From the NCBI GenBank assembly GCA_018434685.1, contig JAHDOV010000010.1, forward strand, positions 124,001 to 188,000: a stretch of 64,000 bases of DNA. Direction: 5' to 3'. Shown piece after piece: positions 51,505-60,387 of the stretch. Both the position numbers and the translations under genes were made by a program. The notes under the pieces were generated by a model. The model ran no database searches and was not told the DNA's origin. It saw nothing but the letters and a program-made list of their open reading frames with translations. Source of the DNA: Deltaproteobacteria bacterium (GTDB lineage Bacteria; Desulfobacterota; Desulfomonilia; UBA1062). Each line of letters starts with the position of its first letter. The first letter of the stretch is position 1.

Positions 51505-52050
51505 ATGATCGAACTGGCACTGCATGTCCTCGATATAGCAGAGAATTCATCACGGGCCGGCGCAACGCTCATTGAGATAACCTTTGTGGAAGACCTCGAA
51601 AAGGATATCCTGTCCTTCGAGATCAAAGACAACGGCAGGGGCATGGATGAAGAGACCATGGAAAAGGCCATGGACCCCTTCTACACGACAAAGAAAGTCC
51701 GCCGGGTAGGCCTGGGACTCCCCATGTTGAAGCAGGCCACCCAGACAGCCGGGGGGTTCTTCTCCATCGAATCGAGAGTGGGGGTGGGGACCAGGGTGTA
51801 TGCGCAGTTTCAGCACTCACACATCGACCGGCAGCCCATCGGTGACCTGCCGGGTACGATGGTGGCCCTCATACTGGGGAATCCCGACATCGACATGCTC
51901 TACACGCACAGGAAAAACGGAAGGACATATATCCTTGATACTGCCGAGATACGTGAAGGTCTCGGTGGTATTCCCCTGAACCATATGGAGGTGCTCAATC
52001 TCATCCGCAACAATATCGCCGAGGGCATTCAGGAGCTGGATTTTCCCTGA
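51505..52050 (+). CDS. Second stand-alone GHKL ATPase with C-terminal extension
   Basis: 181 residues, three bases after the PHP gene with GGAG before its ATG. The ATPase part has the N box ALHVLDIAENSSRAGA, DNGRGMDEETMEKAMDPF and VGLGLPMLKQATQTAGG, i.e. histidine-kinase-like but with no dimerization helix or phosphoacceptor. About 70 residues follow (HSHIDRQPIGDLPGTMVALIL onwards) that are not part of the usual fold. Last of five closely packed signalling genes. A kinase role is likely, target unknown. Confidence 0.8.
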   Translation: MIELALHVLDIAENSSRAGATLIEITFVEDLEKDILSFEIKDNGRGMDEETMEKAMDPFYTTKKVRRVGLGLPMLKQATQTAGGFFSIESRVGVGTRVYAQFQHSHIDRQPIGDLPGTMVALILGNPDIDMLYTHRKNGRTYILDTAEIREGLGGIPLNHMEVLNLIRNNIAEGIQELDFP

Positions 52051-52167
52051 ACAGGAGTATGAAACCAGGCACGCCTGCTCGAGGGCGAGAGTGATCGTTT
52101 GTTTTGCTGTTTGCAGTCTCAAGTGGCAGGGAAGGGATCTTCCCGAGAGATTTGTTTGAAATTTACG

Positions 52168-52197
52168 TTGTCTTTATGTAAGACAATAGTATGTAAG
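52168..52197 (+). promoter_or_regulatory. Inverted and direct repeat upstream of icmF
   Basis: TTGTCTT (52168-52174) and AAGACAA (52180-52186) form a perfect dyad with a 5-base centre. TATGTAAG occurs twice (52175-52182 and 52190-52197), 15 bases apart. It lies 58-87 bases before the start, a plausible operator. Confidence 0.45.
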
Positions 52198-52254
52198 GCT
52201 ATGTTATGGGATAGTGCTGTGTTTCTACAATGAAGGATGGAAAGGTAGCAGTTG

Positions 52255-55200
52255 ATGAAAAGAACGAATACAGGGAAAGAGCCGGTCAGGTTCGTTACGG
52301 CGACATCGCTCTTTGACGGACATGATGCATCCATAAATATCATGAGAAGAATCCTGCAGGACTGCGGGGCAGAGGTCATCCATCTCGGGCACAACAGGAG
52401 CGTCAATGAGATCGTGAACGCCGCTGTCCAGGAAGGTGCCCATGCCGTGGCAGTGAGTTCCTACCAGGGCGGACACCTCGAGTTCTTCAAGTACCTCATC
52501 GATCTCCTGAAGAAAAAGGGCTGTGAATACATAAAGGTCTTCGGCGGCGGCGGCGGCGTGATCGTGCCGGAAGAAATCCGAGAGCTCGAGGCCTATGGCG
52601 TGACAAAGCTGTTCTCCCCGGAAGACGGCAAGGCAATGGGGCTCAAGGGAATGATCGAGTACATGATATCCCTGGCTGCCGAGGTTCGGGTTCCCGATGT
52701 CCGGGATGACCTCTTAAGGATACGGCAGAAAGACCCGGTGCTCCTCGGGAGGCTCATCAACCTTGCGGAGAAGAACAGGCTCTCCGGGGGCACGACCTTC
52801 AGTGACCTCATGGCCGGACTCAGGGACCCGTCGTCGAAAATCCCGGTGGTGGGGATCACGGGCACGGGCGGCTCGGGCAAGAGCTCGCTCATCGATGAAT
52901 TGATCAGGCGCTTCCTTTATCACTATCAGGACCGGCACCTTGCTGTCATATCCGTAGACCCCTCGAGGTCGAAGAGCGGAGGGGCCCTGCTCGGAGACCG
53001 GATACGGATGAATCACATTGACGACAGCAGGATATTCATGCGTTCCATGGCCACGAGATTCTCCAGACATGAACTCTCCGACGCCATACACGATGCCATC
53101 GATGTGGTAAGGGCAGCGGACTTCGACCTGATCATCGTCGAGACGAGCGGTATCGGGCAGGGGGACGCTGCAGTAACGCAGATCAGCGATTTCTCGATCT
53201 ACGTGATGACCTCGGAGTACGGGGCCCCCTCACAACTGGAAAAGATCGACATGCTCGACTTTGCAGACATGGTGGTGATCAACAAGTTCGAGCACAACCG
53301 GTCGCTCGATGCGCTGAAACACGTACAGAAACAGTATCTGCGCAACCACGAGCTGTTCGATGCCCCACCCGACGCGATGCCCGTCTTCGGTACCGTGGCG
53401 AGCAGGTTCAACGACTCAGGAACGAACCGGGCCTTTTCGTACCTGATGGAAAAACTGGTGGAAAAGGGGCTTGTAGACTGGGATGTCCCCCAGGTGGTGC
53501 AGGGGCCGCAGCAGAAGGCTCACGAGGGCATCGTGCCCTCGGCCCGGGAGCAGTACCTGCGGGAGATCGCCGCTTGTGTGAGAACATATCACCGGCACAC
53601 CGGTGAGGTGAGCAAGAGCCTCCGGAGACTGGCCGCGCTGCAGGATCTCCTCGAGGACGAGGAGGGGGGGGAGGCTTCTGCTGCACTGCGCAGCAAACTG
53701 GCCGAACTCAAGGCCAGGATAGCAAGGGACGACCTGGAACTGCTGCGCTGGTGGGACAAGGAACAGCAGCGGTACAAGGGCAAATCCTATACCTACACGG
53801 TGCGCGACAAGAAGCTCAATGTGTCCCTGAGCCGGGAATCTCTCTCCGGCCTCGATATCCCGAAGATTGCGCTGCCGACGTTTACCGACCGGGGCGATCT
53901 CTACCGGTGGATCAGGAAGGAAAACCTGCCCGGGAATTTCCCGTATACCGCGGGGGTTTTTCCCTTCAAGAGGGACTGGGAAGACCCCAAGAGGCAGTTT
54001 GCCGGCGAGGGAACCCCGGAGCGGACGAACAGGCGGTTCCACTACCTGTGCCGGAATGACGAGGCGAAGCGGCTGAGCACCGCCTTTGACAGCGTGACCC
54101 TGTACGGACAGGACCCTGACGAAGAGCCCGACATCTTCGGGAAGATCGGCGAGAGCGGGGTGAGCATCTGTACGATCGACGATATGAAAAAGCTCTATGC
54201 AGGCTTCGACCTGTGTTCGCCGAGCACCAGTGTTTCCATGACCATCAACGGCCCTGCGCCCATCATGACCGCGATGTTTTTCAACACGGCCATCGATCAG
54301 CAGGTGGAGGCATTCCGGGAAAAGAACGGCAGACAGCCCAGTGATGAAGAATGCTGCGAGATAAAGACGTGGGTGCTCAAGAATGTGCGGGGAACCGTCC
54401 AGGCCGATATCCTCAAGGAAGATCAGGGACAGAACACCTGCATCTTCTCCACCGAGTTTGCCCTGAAGATGATGGGAGACATCCAGGAGTACTTCATCAA
54501 CAACGAGGTGAACAACTTCTATTCCGTCAGCATCAGCGGCTACCACATCGCCGAGGCCGGGGCAAACCCGGTGAGCCAGCTGGCATTCACGCTGGCCAAC
54601 GGGTTTACCTACGTGGAGTACTACCTCTCCCGGGGCATGAATGTCGATGATTTCGCAAAGAACTTCTCGTTCTTCTTCTCGAGCGGCATGGATGCCGAGT
54701 ACAGCGTGCTGGGCAGGGTTGCCCGCAGGATATGGGCCATTGCGCTCCGCGATGTCTATGGGGCCAACGATGCCTCCCAGCGGCTGAAATACCACATCCA
54801 GACCTCGGGCAGGTCGCTCCACAGCATGGAGATCCAGTTCAACGACATCAGGACGACGCTCCAGGCCTTGACCGCCCTGGCAGACAACTGCAATTCCCTC
54901 CACACGAATGCCTATGACGAGGCGATCACCACCCCCACGGAAGAGTCTGTGCGCAGGGCCATGGCCATCCAGCTCATCATCAACCGTGAATTCGGGCCTT
55001 CTCTGAACGAGAACCAGCTGCAGGGCTCGTTCTTCATGGAATGGCTGACCGATGCCGTGGAAGAGGCCGTTCTTGCCGAGTTCGAGCGGATCAGCGACCG
55101 CAGGGGGGTCCTCGGTGCCATGGAGACCCAGTACCAGCGGTCCAAGATACAGGACGAGTCGCTCCACTACGAGCACCTCAAGCATTCGGGCAGGCTGCCC

Positions 55201-55494
55201 ATCATCGGGGTGAACACCTTTGAGAATCCGGATGCCGGGGATGCCAGCGTGGGGAGCTGCATACCGCTTACCCGTGCCACCAGTGAAGAGAAGAGTGCCC
55301 AGCTCGAAAATCTCAGGGCTTTTCAGGAGGTCAACCGCGACAGGGCGCGAGAAGCCATAGAAAGGCTCAAGGAAGCAGCGCTGAGCGGTGGAAACATCTT
55401 TGCAGAGCTCATGGATACCGTGAGGGTGGCGAGCCTCGGGCAGATCACCGGGGCCTTGTACGAGGCCGGCGGCAGGTATCGGAGGAATATGTGA
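52255..55494 (+). CDS. icmF: Fused isobutyryl-CoA mutase IcmF (B12 domain, G-protein chaperone, mutase)
   Basis: 1079 residues from the ATG at 52255, with AAGG nine bases upstream. Order: B12-binding domain (LFDGHDASIN, cobalt-ligand His 23; VFGGGGGVIVPEE), MeaB-like GTPase (GITGTGGSGKSSLIDEL near 198-212, VETSGIGQGD, NKFEHNRSLD), a linker of about 120 residues, then the acyl-CoA mutase barrel from about 540 (YTAGVFPFKR, STSVSMTINGPAPIMTAMFF, FSTEFALKMMGDIQEYF). This is the IcmF arrangement, where the GTPase loads and protects adenosylcobalamin. Most members convert isobutyryl-CoA and butyryl-CoA; some act on pivalyl- or isovaleryl-CoA, which I cannot separate by eye. The corrinoid adenosyltransferase gene follows. 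Confidence 0.95.
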   Translation: MKRTNTGKEPVRFVTATSLFDGHDASINIMRRILQDCGAEVIHLGHNRSVNEIVNAAVQEGAHAVAVSSYQGGHLEFFKYLIDLLKKKGCEYIKVFGGGGGVIVPEEIRELEAYGVTKLFSPEDGKAMGLKGMIEYMISLAAEVRVPDVRDDLLRIRQKDPVLLGRLINLAEKNRLSGGTTFSDLMAGLRDPSSKIPVVGITGTGGSGKSSLIDELIRRFLYHYQDRHLAVISVDPSRSKSGGALLGDRIRMNHIDDSRIFMRSMATRFSRHELSDAIHDAIDVVRAADFDLIIVETSGIGQGDAAVTQISDFSIYVMTSEYGAPSQLEKIDMLDFADMVVINKFEHNRSLDALKHVQKQYLRNHELFDAPPDAMPVFGTVASRFNDSGTNRAFSYLMEKLVEKGLVDWDVPQVVQGPQQKAHEGIVPSAREQYLREIAACVRTYHRHTGEVSKSLRRLAALQDLLEDEEGGEASAALRSKLAELKARIARDDLELLRWWDKEQQRYKGKSYTYTVRDKKLNVSLSRESLSGLDIPKIALPTFTDRGDLYRWIRKENLPGNFPYTAGVFPFKRDWEDPKRQFAGEGTPERTNRRFHYLCRNDEAKRLSTAFDSVTLYGQDPDEEPDIFGKIGESGVSICTIDDMKKLYAGFDLCSPSTSVSMTINGPAPIMTAMFFNTAIDQQVEAFREKNGRQPSDEECCEIKTWVLKNVRGTVQADILKEDQGQNTCIFSTEFALKMMGDIQEYFINNEVNNFYSVSISGYHIAEAGANPVSQLAFTLANGFTYVEYYLSRGMNVDDFAKNFSFFFSSGMDAEYSVLGRVARRIWAIALRDVYGANDASQRLKYHIQTSGRSLHSMEIQFNDIRTTLQALTALADNCNSLHTNAYDEAITTPTEESVRRAMAIQLIINREFGPSLNENQLQGSFFMEWLTDAVEEAVLAEFERISDRRGVLGAMETQYQRSKIQDESLHYEHLKHSGRLPIIGVNTFENPDAGDASVGSCIPLTRATSEEKSAQLENLRAFQEVNRDRAREAIERLKEAALSGGNIFAELMDTVRVASLGQITGALYEAGGRYRRNM

Positions 55495-55527
55495 AACCCC
55501 CGCAGGAAAGCCGGTCAAATAGTGGTG

Positions 55528-55636
55528 TTAGGTTTTAAGTCTTAGGTTTTAAGTTTTAAGAAAGAGACTGTAGGAGCACCTTCAAATGTCATCGACTTTA
55601 TTACATAAAACTTAAAACGTAACACTTAAAACGTAA
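55528..55636. repeat. Imperfect 31-bp inverted repeat between icmF and cobA
   Basis: Bases 55528-55558 and the reverse complement of 55606-55636 match at 27 of 31 positions. Each arm itself contains two copies of a TTA(G/C)GTTTTAAGT unit. A 47-base centre separates the arms. Confidence 0.75.
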
Positions 55637-55682
55637 GATGATGGCCCTTAAATAGGTCAGGGGGAATATTGAGGGTGAGTGT

Positions 55683-56216
55683 ATGAACTCCATCGGCACA
55701 GGATATGTCCAGATTTATACCGGTGACGGCAAGGGAAAGACGACCGCCGCGCTCGGCCTTGCCCTGCGCGCTGCGGGAAACGGCCTGAAGACCCGTATCG
55801 TGCAGTTCATGAAGGGGCAGCACTACTGCGAGCTCGATGCGGTCAAGATGCTCCAGGGTCTCGTTGAGATCGAGCAGTTCGGGCACCCCGAATTCTGTCG
55901 GATCACCGGGGAGCCCGATGTCCAGGACATCGAGCGGGCACAGGCGGCGCTGCGACGCCTGAAGAACCTCATGGACAAGAGGGCCTGCGATATCCTCATC
56001 GCTGATGAGATGATCACCTCTTGTCTTTTCAAACTCATTGCCGAGGATGACATCCTCGAGCTGATCCGGCGCAAGCCCGACGGGATGGAGCTCATCCTCA
56101 CGGGCAGGGGGGCGTCGGCAAGGGTTATCGAGGCGGCAGACCTCGTCACCGAGATGAGGGAGGTCAGGCACTACTATACAAAGGGTGTCCAGGCCAGAAA
56201 AGGGATAGAAAATTAG
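55683..56216 (+). CDS. cobA: Corrinoid adenosyltransferase (CobA/BtuR family)
   Basis: 177 residues. Transfers the adenosyl group of ATP to cob(I)alamin to make coenzyme B12. P-loop YTGDGKGKTTAALGLALRAA (Gly 14 to Thr 20), then VQFMKGQ, and DEMITSCLFKLI with LTGRGASARVIEAADLVTEM and the C-terminal KGVQARKGIE, all diagnostic. Its position directly after the adenosylcobalamin-dependent mutase is consistent with supplying that cofactor. The spacer of 188 bases carries an inverted repeat. Confidence 0.95.
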   Translation: MNSIGTGYVQIYTGDGKGKTTAALGLALRAAGNGLKTRIVQFMKGQHYCELDAVKMLQGLVEIEQFGHPEFCRITGEPDVQDIERAQAALRRLKNLMDKRACDILIADEMITSCLFKLIAEDDILELIRRKPDGMELILTGRGASARVIEAADLVTEMREVRHYYTKGVQARKGIEN

Positions 56217-56340
56217 GGTCGTCCGGGTTCTTGTGGCGTACAGCGGGTCGGCCCGCAGGAAGTGGAAACAGCCCGGGTGTTCGAAGTTGAACGGCCGATC
56301 CTGCAACTAGCCGACGAGAATCATTTTTCCAGGATGCATA

Positions 56341-56375
56341 AAAGCCGTACCCGTAAAGCGGGTACGGCTTTTTTA
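56341..56375. terminator. Bidirectional terminator between cobA and thiolase
   Basis: AAAGCCGTACCCG (56341-56353) pairs with CGGGTACGGCTTT (56359-56371) around TAAAG, with further T residues after; the genes are convergent. Confidence 0.93.
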
Positions 56376-56401
56376 TCAAACGATACGTTCCTGCGCTGTG
56401 C

Positions 56402-57655
56402 TTAGAGCATCTCGATCACGGTGGCCAGGGAGACACCGCCGCCGCCGCAGATGGTGGCGAGCCCGAGCTGTTTGCCGCGCTTTTTCATGGCATGGATCAG
56501 GGAAACCATGATGCGGGCGCCGGTGCAGCCCACCGGGTGGCCGATACCGATGCCGGACCCGTTCACGTTTACGATCTCACGCCTGAGGCCCAGCTCTTTC
56601 TCGCAGCCCAGGTACTGGGCGGCAAAGGCCTCGTTGAGCTCGATGAGCTCGAAATCTTCGAGCTTATAATTCGGGTTCCTCTTGAGGAGGTCTTTTACGG
56701 CCGGCACCGGGCTCAGACCCATGACCGACGGGTGGCAGGCGCCGCGGCCGGTGGCGCGGATCACGGCGATGGGCTTCAGCCCGAGCTCTTTGGCCTTGTC
56801 TGCAGACATGAGGATCATGGCCGCCGAACCGTCGTTGAGGCCTGAGGCATTGCCCGCCGTTACCTTGCCGATCTTCGGCACGAAGGCAGGAGGCAGTTTT
56901 TTCAGGTCATCCATGGTGAGATTCGGCCTGAAGTGCTCGTCCTTGTCGAATACGAGGGGCGGTTTGCCTTTCTTCTGGGGGATCTCGATGGGTACGATCT
57001 CTTCCCTGAAGTCGCCTTCGATGGTAGCCCGCTCGACATTATTGTGGCTTCTCAGTGCGACCTCGTCCATCTCTTCCCTGGTTATATTGTAGAGATCTGC
57101 AATGAATTCAGCCGTGTGACCCATGATGTAGGGCTTGCCGCGGTACATGCTGAACAGTGCCCCTTCCTTGAGAGGGCCGTCATCGGACAGGGGCATGATG
57201 TGCGAGCCGCAGTGTAGGGCATGGATCATGGCATCCTCGAATGCCTTGTCCTGCAGCCGGCATCCCCACCGGGCATCCTGTGACACATACGGGACACCCG
57301 ACATGTGCTCAACACCGCCGGCAAGGATGATATCGGCCATATCTGCCTGAATCATGGCCATGCCGCTTACGGTTGCCTCCATACCGGAGATGCAGACCCG
57401 GTTGATCGTTGTTGCGGCGACTGAAGCGGGAACGCCTGCCAGCAGGGCGGACACGCGTGAGACGTTCAGTGCGTCAACCGGCTCCAGGCAGCACCCGAAC
57501 CGCACGTCATCGATTATGGCAGGGTCGATCCCTGCGCGCTGGACTGCACCCTTCATGGCAACGGCTCCGATATGGGCTCCGTTCATATTCTTCAGGCTTC
57601 CGCCGAAGCCTCCGACAGCTGTTCTGCATGCAGAAACAATGACTACATCCTTCAT
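56402..57655 (-). CDS. Acetyl-CoA C-acetyltransferase (thiolase)
   Basis: 417 residues. Catalyses reversible thiolytic cleavage of acetoacetyl-CoA, the last beta-oxidation step for butyrate. Nucleophile Cys 88 in NRVCISGMEA, then the thiolase marks GGVEHMSG, NEAFAAQ, the His loop GIGIGHPVGCTGARI and the second Cys in ATICGGGGVS. Length (slightly above the usual 390-395) is due to an extended middle segment. GGGGGATCTC precedes the ATG. A palindrome 63 bases upstream may be its operator. Transcribed towards the B12 genes. Confidence 0.93.
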   Translation of the reverse strand: MKDVVIVSACRTAVGGFGGSLKNMNGAHIGAVAMKGAVQRAGIDPAIIDDVRFGCCLEPVDALNVSRVSALLAGVPASVAATTINRVCISGMEATVSGMAMIQADMADIILAGGVEHMSGVPYVSQDARWGCRLQDKAFEDAMIHALHCGSHIMPLSDDGPLKEGALFSMYRGKPYIMGHTAEFIADLYNITREEMDEVALRSHNNVERATIEGDFREEIVPIEIPQKKGKPPLVFDKDEHFRPNLTMDDLKKLPPAFVPKIGKVTAGNASGLNDGSAAMILMSADKAKELGLKPIAVIRATGRGACHPSVMGLSPVPAVKDLLKRNPNYKLEDFELIELNEAFAAQYLGCEKELGLRREIVNVNGSGIGIGHPVGCTGARIMVSLIHAMKKRGKQLGLATICGGGGVSLATVIEML

Positions 57656-57717
57656 GAGATCCCCCTTTTAGTAGTTTTCCTGTCTATTAAAAGACGTATT
57701 ATTAGCATCTTGACCAA

Positions 57718-57733
57718 GAATGAATACTCATTC
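57718..57733 (-). promoter_or_regulatory. Palindromic operator candidate upstream of thiolase
   Basis: GAATGA-ATAC-TCATTC (57718-57733), a perfect 6+6 dyad, 63 bases before the thiolase start. Shape resembles TetR-family sites for acyl-CoA responsive repressors; no such gene is adjacent. Confidence 0.45.
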
Positions 57734-57852
57734 ACAAAACTGTATAGAGGAAAAAGAAGGGCAAGTAAAGGAGAAATGATCTTTGCCGGTTGGCGGTCGC
57801 TTATTACACACGGTGTGGTAAATAAATCTTGACTATCTCCTGTGACGGGATC

Positions 57853-58227
57853 ATGATGAAAAAAAATGCCACCCGGCATTTTCAGGCAACCATGAACGCT
57901 ATTACAGCTACGAAATGCCAGCGGTGCGGCAAGTGCTGCCTCGCGAACTGCCTGTCCTTTGCTACCGCGGAAGACCTTGCGCGCTGGAGGCAACAGGGAC
58001 GTGAGGACATCCTCCACATCGTTGAGAACTGTCATGCCGTCTGGGCAGGAGACCATCTCATCTCCAGCGAAGACGGTCACTACCTGCACGGATGCCCGTT
58101 TCTCACCTGGGAGGAAGATCACTACTCATGTGCCATCTATGAAACACGGCCTTTAGTGTGCAGGAACTACCAGCCTGCTTCGTCTCTCATATGCCCGCTG
58201 TACCTGTACCGCGTGCGCTTTGCCTGA
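57853..58227 (+). CDS. YkgJ-family cysteine cluster protein
   Basis: 124 residues from the ATG at 57853 (57856 is equally possible). The early motif CQRCGKCCLANC, a later Cys (HGCPFL), and the group CAIYETRPLVCRNYQ with a final Cys near SSLICPLY match the CxxCxxCC zinc or iron-sulfur cluster family UPF0153. Family members are small metal-binding proteins of unknown role; some neighbour oxidoreductases. The opposite-strand thiolase is divergent. Confidence 0.8.
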   Translation: MMKKNATRHFQATMNAITATKCQRCGKCCLANCLSFATAEDLARWRQQGREDILHIVENCHAVWAGDHLISSEDGHYLHGCPFLTWEEDHYSCAIYETRPLVCRNYQPASSLICPLYLYRVRFA

Positions 58228-58334
58228 GATGAGCTAGGCTGTCTGTTCCCGGAAGATGGGCGGCAGGAAGAAAGCGGTTTGTACCGCTTGAGAGGGTAGT
58301 GTGCGCCTGTTGAGCGTCCTGGCTCTCAGGAGTG

Positions 58335-59600
58335 CTATCGCGCCCTGACCAGCGGGATTTCCTCCCACGAGGTGGTGAACCTCGCAGACTTCCTCGCCTG
58401 GCGCATCTGCCACGGCCGCTCGAAGCCGGCCGCTGCATGCGATATGGTGCCGGCGCCGAAGCGGGCGTTGATCCGGTCGATGGTCTCCATGAGCCGCATC
58501 TCTTTTTCGCCTTCAGGACAGGGGAAGAACAGGTTCGTCTGGACCTGGCCCCTGGGGACGATCGAGGCGAGCATCACCCCCACCTTGCGGTAGGCAGGCC
58601 CGGATCGGTAGATCTTCTCGAGCAGGGCATGGGCATAGTGGATGAGCTCAGGGGTATAGGCAGTGGCAACCGGGATATTCATGCCGGAGATATGCGTTTT
58701 CGGGAAGCCCCCGTTGAAGGGAAACTCGATGAGCACAACCTCGATAAAGCCGGCTGCCCCACCCTGGGCGCGCAGTTTTTCCGCTGCCCGCGAGGTGTAG
58801 GCAGCTGCCGCCTCGTTGAGTTCCTCGAGGCTGTAGACCTTGCGGCCGAACGAGCGGGAGCACATGATGGCCTTCTTCGGGGAGAAGACCTGCTCCAGGG
58901 AGATGCAGGACGTTCCCCGCAGTTCCATCACGGTTCTCAGCCCGGTGATGGTCAGGTGTTTCTTTGCCCAGGCATCATCCACATCGCTCAGGTCGCGGGC
59001 AGAGCATATCCCGGCCCGGGTGAGGAGGCGGCTGTAGCGTCGTCCGATGCCCCAGACATCTTCCACGCCGATTTCGGCAAGCGTGTCCCGGGCACAGGAG
59101 GTGATGTCGAATACGCCGTCATGGCGGGGGTCTTTTTTCGCCACGCGGGCTGCTGCCTTGGCGAGCGTCTTGCTCGGTCCGATCCCGATGGATACCGGGA
59201 CACCCACCCATTTCCGTACGGTCCGCCTGATTTCCCGCGCCCAGTCGAGAGGGTCTCGCACTATGCCGTCCAGGCCGAGGAAGGCCTCGTCGATGGAGTA
59301 CACCTCCACGTCGGGGGTGAAGCCGGCGAGCACATCCATGACCCGGCGGGAGATATCGCCGTACAGGCTGTAGTTGGACGAGAAGACGTGCACCCGGTGT
59401 CTCGCAATGAGGTCTTTGCACTGGAAGATGGGCTGGCCCATCTTTATGCCGAGGGCCTTTGCCTCGTTTGACCTGGCAATGATGCACCCGTCGTTGTTCG
59501 AGAGCACGACCACGGGCTTGTTCTCGAGGGACGGGCTGAATATCCGCTCGCAGGAGACATAGAAGTTGTTGCAGTCTACCAGGGCAAAGAGCCTGTGCAT
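58335..59600 (-). CDS. umuC: DNA polymerase V catalytic subunit UmuC
   Basis: 421-residue Y-family translesion polymerase. Catalytic residues Asp 9 in [14 protein letters not shown], and Asp 104 / Glu 105 in [26 protein letters not shown] and the helix-hairpin-helix segment [16 protein letters not shown] follow, and the C-terminal part has the little-finger and UmuC-specific tail ([17 protein letters not shown]). Four bases separate it from umuD, with which it should form an SOS mutagenesis operon. Confidence 0.95.
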   Translation of the reverse strand: MHRLFALVDCNNFYVSCERIFSPSLENKPVVVLSNNDGCIIARSNEAKALGIKMGQPIFQCKDLIARHRVHVFSSNYSLYGDISRRVMDVLAGFTPDVEVYSIDEAFLGLDGIVRDPLDWAREIRRTVRKWVGVPVSIGIGPSKTLAKAAARVAKKDPRHDGVFDITSCARDTLAEIGVEDVWGIGRRYSRLLTRAGICSARDLSDVDDAWAKKHLTITGLRTVMELRGTSCISLEQVFSPKKAIMCSRSFGRKVYSLEELNEAAAAYTSRAAEKLRAQGGAAGFIEVVLIEFPFNGGFPKTHISGMNIPVATAYTPELIHYAHALLEKIYRSGPAYRKVGVMLASIVPRGQVQTNLFFPCPEGEKEMRLMETIDRINARFGAGTISHAAAGFERPWQMRQARKSARFTTSWEEIPLVRAR

Positions 59601-59604
59601 GGCA

Positions 59605-60048
59605 TCACACCTTGTGGATCACGTAGGTGACCACGCCCCATACCTCGACCGTCATGTGGTCTGCGATCTCGATGGGGGCAAAGTCCGGATTGGCGGCCGT
59701 GAAAAAGCACTTCCCGCCGCTTTTGTGGAACTGTTTCACGGTGAACCCGCCGTCGAGCACGGCGATGACGATGCTGCCCGCGTGAGGTTCCAGTGCCTTG
59801 TCCACGATGAGGATATCGCCCGGGTGGATGCCTGCATCGATCATGGAGGTTCCCTCCACGCGGACGAAGAAGGTGGCAGCGGGGTGGGTGATGAGGAACT
59901 CGTTCAGGTCAAGGGTCTTGTCGATGAAGTCGTCTGCCGGAGAGGGGAATCCTGCGGATATCCCCGCAGTGAACAGGGGGATCTGTGTCCTCGTCTTGCC
60001 GTCATAGCCCCAGATCGTGGTGACCCGGGTCTCGTTTTTTTCTGCCAT
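59605..60048 (-). CDS. umuD: UmuD translesion-synthesis protein (LexA-like autoprotease)
   Basis: 147 residues from the ATG at 60048; two longer in-frame starts (60069 ATG, 60099 GTG) exist and none has a good Shine-Dalgarno sequence. The self-cleavage site [19 protein letters not shown] is intact, as are catalytic Ser in [15 protein letters not shown] and catalytic Lys in GGFTVKQF, 37 residues apart as in E. coli UmuD. RecA-stimulated cleavage yields UmuD', which pairs with UmuC. No clear LexA box was found ahead of it. Confidence 0.92.
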   Translation of the reverse strand: MAEKNETRVTTIWGYDGKTRTQIPLFTAGISAGFPSPADDFIDKTLDLNEFLITHPAATFFVRVEGTSMIDAGIHPGDILIVDKALEPHAGSIVIAVLDGGFTVKQFHKSGGKCFFTAANPDFAPIEIADHMTVEVWGVVTYVIHKV

Positions 60049-60387
60049 AGAGATGCTGTGTACCACCATTGCCGGGCCATGTAAAGGGGGCGGAAACACT
60101 CTCCAGTCCGTGATTCGGGGGCACCATGATGGGTCGAGGAGATGGCGCCGGCAGAGCCTGCTGCCCTGCGCGGGGGAGGCCCTCGATCTGTGTGGAGGCC
60201 TCCTGGTAATTCAGGGTGGCAATGCCCGGGGTTTTCTGCAATAACCAGTCATCGATTGTACTGGATTAATTTTTGGAGAGATTCTATCCGATTAGTTTTC
60301 TGTAGTGGTATGGCTGGCAGGCCTTGACTTGTCAGGGAGTGATCCTATAAAGGTACTAGTGATAAAAAACTATGTAAGGAAGGGCAT
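60049..60387. other. Divergent control region between umuD and hsp20
   Basis: About 340 bases without a gene. It contains the dyad CCAGT-N10-ACTGG (60245-60264) and the hsp20 promoter described separately; AAGGAAGG just before 60388 is the hsp20 ribosome binding site. Confidence 0.5.
60324..60351 (+). promoter_or_regulatory. Promoter of hsp20-lon
   Basis: TTGACT (60324-60329), a 16-base spacer, TATAAA (60346-60351). Read as CCTTGAC ... CCTATAAA it also partly resembles a sigma-32 promoter, apt for heat-shock genes. Confidence 0.6.

Noticed and set aside
53416..55518. A 700-codon minus-strand frame opposite icmF
   Set aside because: It lies wholly antisense to a highly conserved mutase; low-complexity content and no family resemblance. 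A GC-rich codon artefact.
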